From Fidelibacterota bacterium (GTDB taxonomy: Bacteria > Fidelibacterota > UBA2242), in assembly GCA_016936335.1 (NCBI GenBank), contig JAFGXZ010000311.1:1-10251 (forward strand): 10,251 nt of DNA. The letters are read 5' to 3'. The position numbers and the translations under genes were made by a program. Shown piece by piece: positions 8,801-10,251 of this stretch; position 1 is the stretch's first letter, and each line of letters starts with the position of its first letter. The notes under the pieces were generated by a model. It saw only the letters and a program-made list of their open reading frames with translations. It was not told the origin of the DNA and ran no database searches.

Positions 8801-10006
8801 AAATATACTCCCGATGACGGAACGATTACCCTTGAACTTGAAAGAAAGGATTTCAATAATACGGGGAAACCCGGTGTTACCATTCATATCATAGATACCG
8901 GTTCTGGTATTAGTAAAGAAAATCAGGAACATCTTTTTGAACGATTTTTTCATGCACCCGGAGGTCATCATTCCAGCCAGGTCAGTTCGGGACTGGGGTT
9001 GGCATTAACAAAACGTCTGGTGGAATTACATCATGGCAGTATTGCCGTGGAAAGCCAAGAAGGGGTGGGCAGTAAAATTTCTGTAACATTGCCGCTTGAG
9101 CGTGATCAGTATTCCAATGACGAAATTATCGATGAAATGTCCTATGTGTCTGACAGTCACCACTTTATGGAATATTCGGTGGGCAATGAACTGATTTCAA
9201 AGAAAAAATACAGTGCTGTTACTTCAGATATTACAGTGGAAAATGAATCTGCAACGGTATTGATCGTGGAAGATAATGACGAAATGCGGGAATACATACG
9301 GAAGACATTGTCTCTGAAATACAATGTCATTGAAGCTGTTGATGGCCGGGATGGGATTGAAAAAGCCCGGAAAATGATGCCCAATATTATCATAAGCGAT
9401 GTGATAATGCCGAATGTTGATGGAATTCAAATGTGTCATACTCTGAAAGAGGACATAACAACCAGCCATATTCCGATTATCCTTCTGACAGCACAGTCGA
9501 CAATTGAATCGAAAATCGAAGGCATTGAAACCGGCGCCGATGATTACATTGAAAAACCGTTCCATTTCCGGTTTTTGGATGTGCGGATCAGGAATATCCT
9601 GGCATCCCGGGAAAAGTTACGTGAACGTTATCGTCGGGAATTGATTATGGAACCTGGTGAAGTTACAGCAAGTTCTGCGGATGAATTACTACTGGTAAAA
9701 ATCCGGAATTTTGTCGAAGAGCAATTGGCAAATGCAACTCTTGAGATAATCGACATTGCCAATGAAGTCGGTTTGAGCCGCACCAATCTTTTTGTTAAAT
9801 TAAAAGCCCTCACTGGTTACTCGCCAAATGATTTTATTAAAACAATTCGTCTTGAAAAAGCCTGCCAAATATTGCAAAAAACTGATTTAACAGTAAGTGA
9901 AATTGCCTACGCGGTTGGATTTAAATATCCAAAATATTTTAGCACATGCTTTCATCAACAGTTTTCCTTAACACCTTCTGAATACAGAGAAAAATATCTC
10001 ACGTAA
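5876..10006 (+). CDS. Hybrid two-component system regulator (Reg_prop sensor, histidine kinase, receiver, AraC HTH)
   Basis: A complete 1376-residue one-protein sensor and transcription activator. An N-terminal signal/anchor (hydrophobic 15-26) is followed by 14 Reg_prop repeats (about residues 40-675), a Y_Y_Y domain (about 717-793), a membrane helix (about 801-823) and a short charged coiled coil. The cytosolic kinase has phosphoacceptor His857 in FFTDVAHEFKTPLTLI, N-box Asn969/Asn973, DTGSG at 1007-1011 and GLGL at 1039-1042. The receiver (about 1127-1245) has Glu1132/Asp1133, phospho-acceptor Asp1175, Thr1205 and Lys1227. An AraC-type double helix-turn-helix ends the protein (about 1285-1376). 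All catalytic residues are present. Such proteins bind oligosaccharides in the periplasm and induce polysaccharide-use genes. The ATG is 19 bases after uxaE, with an A-rich leader and no Shine-Dalgarno sequence. The gene looks more AT-rich than the enzyme genes (impression, not computed). The likely targets are the secreted gene starting at 10142 and perhaps the upstream operon. Confidence 0.96.
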   Translation: MVNEYQIIRYRFIKILILLFIAITIYAGDAKIIFDHITIKNGLSDGRIDCIIQDSLGFLWFGTQDGLNRFDGNNFTIFDHDVFDSTSISSNWIRCITVDQQGNLWIGTEGGGLNLYDYKTEKFTRWINQTGKSADLIDNFVRSILEDRYGVLWVGTRTGLTQFDREQNSFQTFHYEPFNLGSAPFVENVTDLLEDSENNIWIGTQDGIYRYDRKNQVVEHLLYSDNTDRISAIFEDCYGDIWIGSRYNGIRIFDRKTRAFNHYFNQVGNPISLSSNEIKDIFEDQDRNLWVATIQGGLNLFDRKTGSFRHYINDPEDPSSLSSNSARTLFQDRTGVVWIGMDGSGIDRFVKNRQKFILYNNRVGNPYNLSNNTILSICEDANGVLWLGTEGGGLNRFERGKNQCIHFTYDRNRPKSISSDQVTSLYKDSQGILWIGTKEGLNRFNDKQQSFKRFYNKNTPITANNFINVILESSDGNLILGTNNGIQIFNRESGEFNHVEYDKNGILDNEVVLTLLLDRSGLLWIGYSRSGLVIFDPSDKSYIHYRSDPEKMKSLSNNFVQYIYQDKDTYIWIATRKGLNRFDQETGDFIQYSKTDGLPSNVIVGILEDYDGNLWLSTTNGLSKFNKQKETFTNYNIDDGLQGNQFWINSCFRSESGELFFGGNNGFNVFYPQQVEKLSNHHIPPIVITDVTVLDKSRHRSIYANSTGRNTLILSHQENRISFEFAALDFTNPEKNQFAYLLEGFDDDWINAGTRRYANYTNLNPGDYIFRVIGTNNDGVWNDTGTSLSIHINTPFWKTIWAYLLYIILAAVIIYGVNIYILNLVRARHDLKIERMEKEKVKELNQFKLQFFTDVAHEFKTPLTLIQAPLEEIIGSNHKTPFREEFHLMQRNVSYLLRLIHQLLSFRRVEQKKVELKVSYEDIVQFSREVFELFKEKAKKCHIDYQFKSNHDLIEGWFDWGKIEEILVNLIDNAFKYTPDDGTITLELERKDFNNTGKPGVTIHIIDTGSGISKENQEHLFERFFHAPGGHHSSQVSSGLGLALTKRLVELHHGSIAVESQEGVGSKISVTLPLERDQYSNDEIIDEMSYVSDSHHFMEYSVGNELISKKKYSAVTSDITVENESATVLIVEDNDEMREYIRKTLSLKYNVIEAVDGRDGIEKARKMMPNIIISDVIMPNVDGIQMCHTLKEDITTSHIPIILLTAQSTIESKIEGIETGADDYIEKPFHFRFLDVRIRNILASREKLRERYRRELIMEPGEVTASSADELLLVKIRNFVEEQLANATLEIIDIANEVGLSRTNLFVKLKALTGYSPNDFIKTIRLEKACQILQKTDLTVSEIAYAVGFKYPKYFSTCFHQQFSLTPSEYREKYLT
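5996..7905 (+). repeat. Fourteen Reg_prop beta-propeller repeats in the sensor
   Basis: Each unit of about 41-48 residues ends in a version of LWIGT-x-GLNRFD. I count 14 by eye: LWFGT, LWIGT, LWVGT, IWIGT, IWIGS, LWVAT, VWIGM, LWLGT, LWIGT, LILGT, LWIGY, IWIAT, LWLST, LFFGG. Their codons begin near 6049, 6185, 6329, 6473, 6596, 6740, 6884, 7028, 7172, 7308, 7442, 7586, 7715 and 7850. Fourteen blades make two seven-bladed propellers, the usual arrangement in this protein class. The ligand is expected to bind at the propeller interface together with the Y_Y_Y domain and dimer partner. Confidence 0.9.
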
Positions 10007-10033
10007 TAATCTATCTTTCGCGATAATAGTACG

Positions 10034-10053
10034 TTTTTGAACCATTTCTGAAC
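10034..10053 (+). promoter_or_regulatory. Tandem TTTnTGAAC repeat, candidate binding site for the AraC-type regulator
   Basis: TTTTTGAAC (10034-10042) and TTTCTGAAC (10045-10053) are 8/9 identical and start exactly 11 bases apart, so both face the same side of the helix. The second copy ends nine bases before the -35 element. AraC-type domains contact two successive major grooves with their two helix-turn-helix units, so a one-turn direct repeat just upstream of -35 is where such an activator would sit. The assignment to the HTCS encoded next door is inference. Confidence 0.4.
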
Positions 10054-10062
10054 GTAAACGGA

Positions 10063-10091
10063 TTGACAAATTATGATTGTCATAGTATTTT
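10063..10091 (+). promoter_or_regulatory. Sigma-70-type promoter for the secreted-protein gene
   Basis: A perfect -35 TTGACA (10063-10068) is separated by 17 bases from TATTTT (10086-10091), a 4/6 match to the -10 consensus. Transcription would start near 10098, giving a leader of about 44 bases. The promoter separates this gene from the regulator gene ending at 10006. Confidence 0.6.
10064..10082. repeat. Inverted repeat TGACAA-N7-TTGTCA inside the promoter
   Basis: Six-base perfect arms at 10064-10069 and 10077-10082 with a seven-base spacer. The left arm overlaps the -35 and the right arm lies in the spacer before the -10. A dimeric repressor bound here would block RNA polymerase. Part of the left arm is simply the -35 consensus, so the symmetry may be chance. 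Confidence 0.35.
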
Positions 10092-10127
10092 CCATTAAAA
10101 TAACTACGTAAATATGAAATAATTTTT

Positions 10128-10134
10128 AAAGGAG
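10128..10134 (+). promoter_or_regulatory. Strong ribosome binding site for the last gene
   Basis: AAAGGAG with seven bases to the ATG at 10142. It supports a real gene start for a reading frame that is cut off by the window end. Confidence 0.75.
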
Positions 10135-10141
10135 TGCTGGT

Positions 10142-10251
10142 ATGAGAAAAATGTTACTGTTTTCATGTGTCATGTTTGTAGCGAGTGGATGGCTTTACTC
10201 GCAGATATTTGTCCAACCCGGTGAAGGCACACTCCATCAGGCTCTGGCGGA
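10142..10251 (+). CDS. Secreted protein, N-terminal fragment, possibly a parallel beta-helix polysaccharide lyase
   Basis: Only the first 36 codons are in the window. Residues 1-20 form a textbook signal peptide: MRK, then a hydrophobic stretch LLFSCVMFVASGWL, then a cleavage region near YSQ. Cys9 falls in the middle of the hydrophobic core, so it does not look like a lipobox. The mature start, IFVQPGEGTLHQALA, resembles the opening of right-handed parallel beta-helix proteins (pectate-lyase-like and chondroitinase-B-like), which often read V-x-PG-x-GTLQ-x-AL. The gene has its own promoter and a strong ribosome site just downstream of the oligosaccharide-sensing regulator. That fits an exported polysaccharide-degrading enzyme. 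Export is well supported; the enzyme class is a guess from about 15 residues. Confidence 0.7.
   Translation, partial: MRKMLLFSCVMFVASGWLYSQIFVQPGEGTLHQALA

Noticed and set aside
9224..9565. 113-codon minus-strand open frame
   Set aside because: It is antisense to the receiver domain of the regulator. The product is rich in Phe, Asn and Ile with no domain, as expected of a mirror frame.
10007..10038. Rho-independent terminator after the regulator gene
   Set aside because: TATC and GATA around TTTCGC give only a four-base AT-rich stem, and the T run comes too far after it. I see no credible terminator.

Overview
The window is an all-plus-strand, gene-dense bacterial segment. It holds six genes plus the first 36 codons of a seventh. 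No gene-free stretch exceeds about 140 bases. There is no sign of a transposon, tRNA, rRNA, CRISPR array or phage gene. The giant hybrid two-component regulator is a protein type best known from Bacteroidota and related FCB-group phyla. However, most genes here have good Shine-Dalgarno sequences (GGAG/AGGAG), and the last gene has a TTGACA-type promoter, which is not the usual Bacteroidota pattern. A non-Bacteroidota FCB lineage (Calditrichota or KSB1-like, for example) is my best guess, from an inference only.

Region 1 (1-5856) looks like one catabolic operon for sugar acids. In order it encodes 6-phosphogluconate dehydrogenase (5' end cut off by the window), a KduD-type short-chain dehydrogenase, a LarA-superfamily nickel-pincer racemase/epimerase, a PfkB-family sugar-acid kinase, and a UxaE-family tagaturonate epimerase. 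Gaps are 20, 4, 18, 75 and 19 bases (the last one to the regulator).

Region 2 (5876-10006) encodes a 1376-residue one-protein signalling system. It has a signal peptide, 14 Reg_prop repeats (two seven-bladed propellers), a Y_Y_Y domain, a membrane helix, a histidine kinase, a receiver and an AraC-type DNA-binding domain. Such proteins sense oligosaccharides in the periplasm and switch on polysaccharide-use genes.

Region 3 (10007-10251) holds a well-formed promoter with repeated sequence motifs. After it comes the start of an exported protein whose first mature residues resemble the entry to a parallel beta-helix, as in pectate-lyase-like enzymes.

Together this suggests uptake and breakdown of a uronic-acid polysaccharide (pectin-like is the natural guess). 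The most interesting idea is that the five enzymes form an unusual route. UxaE would give fructuronate, the dehydrogenase mannonate, the LarA homologue would epimerise mannonate at C2 to gluconate, the kinase would make 6-phosphogluconate, and Gnd would feed the pentose phosphate pathway. The conventional reading is KduD plus a KDG kinase making KDPG. The sequence alone does not decide between the two.
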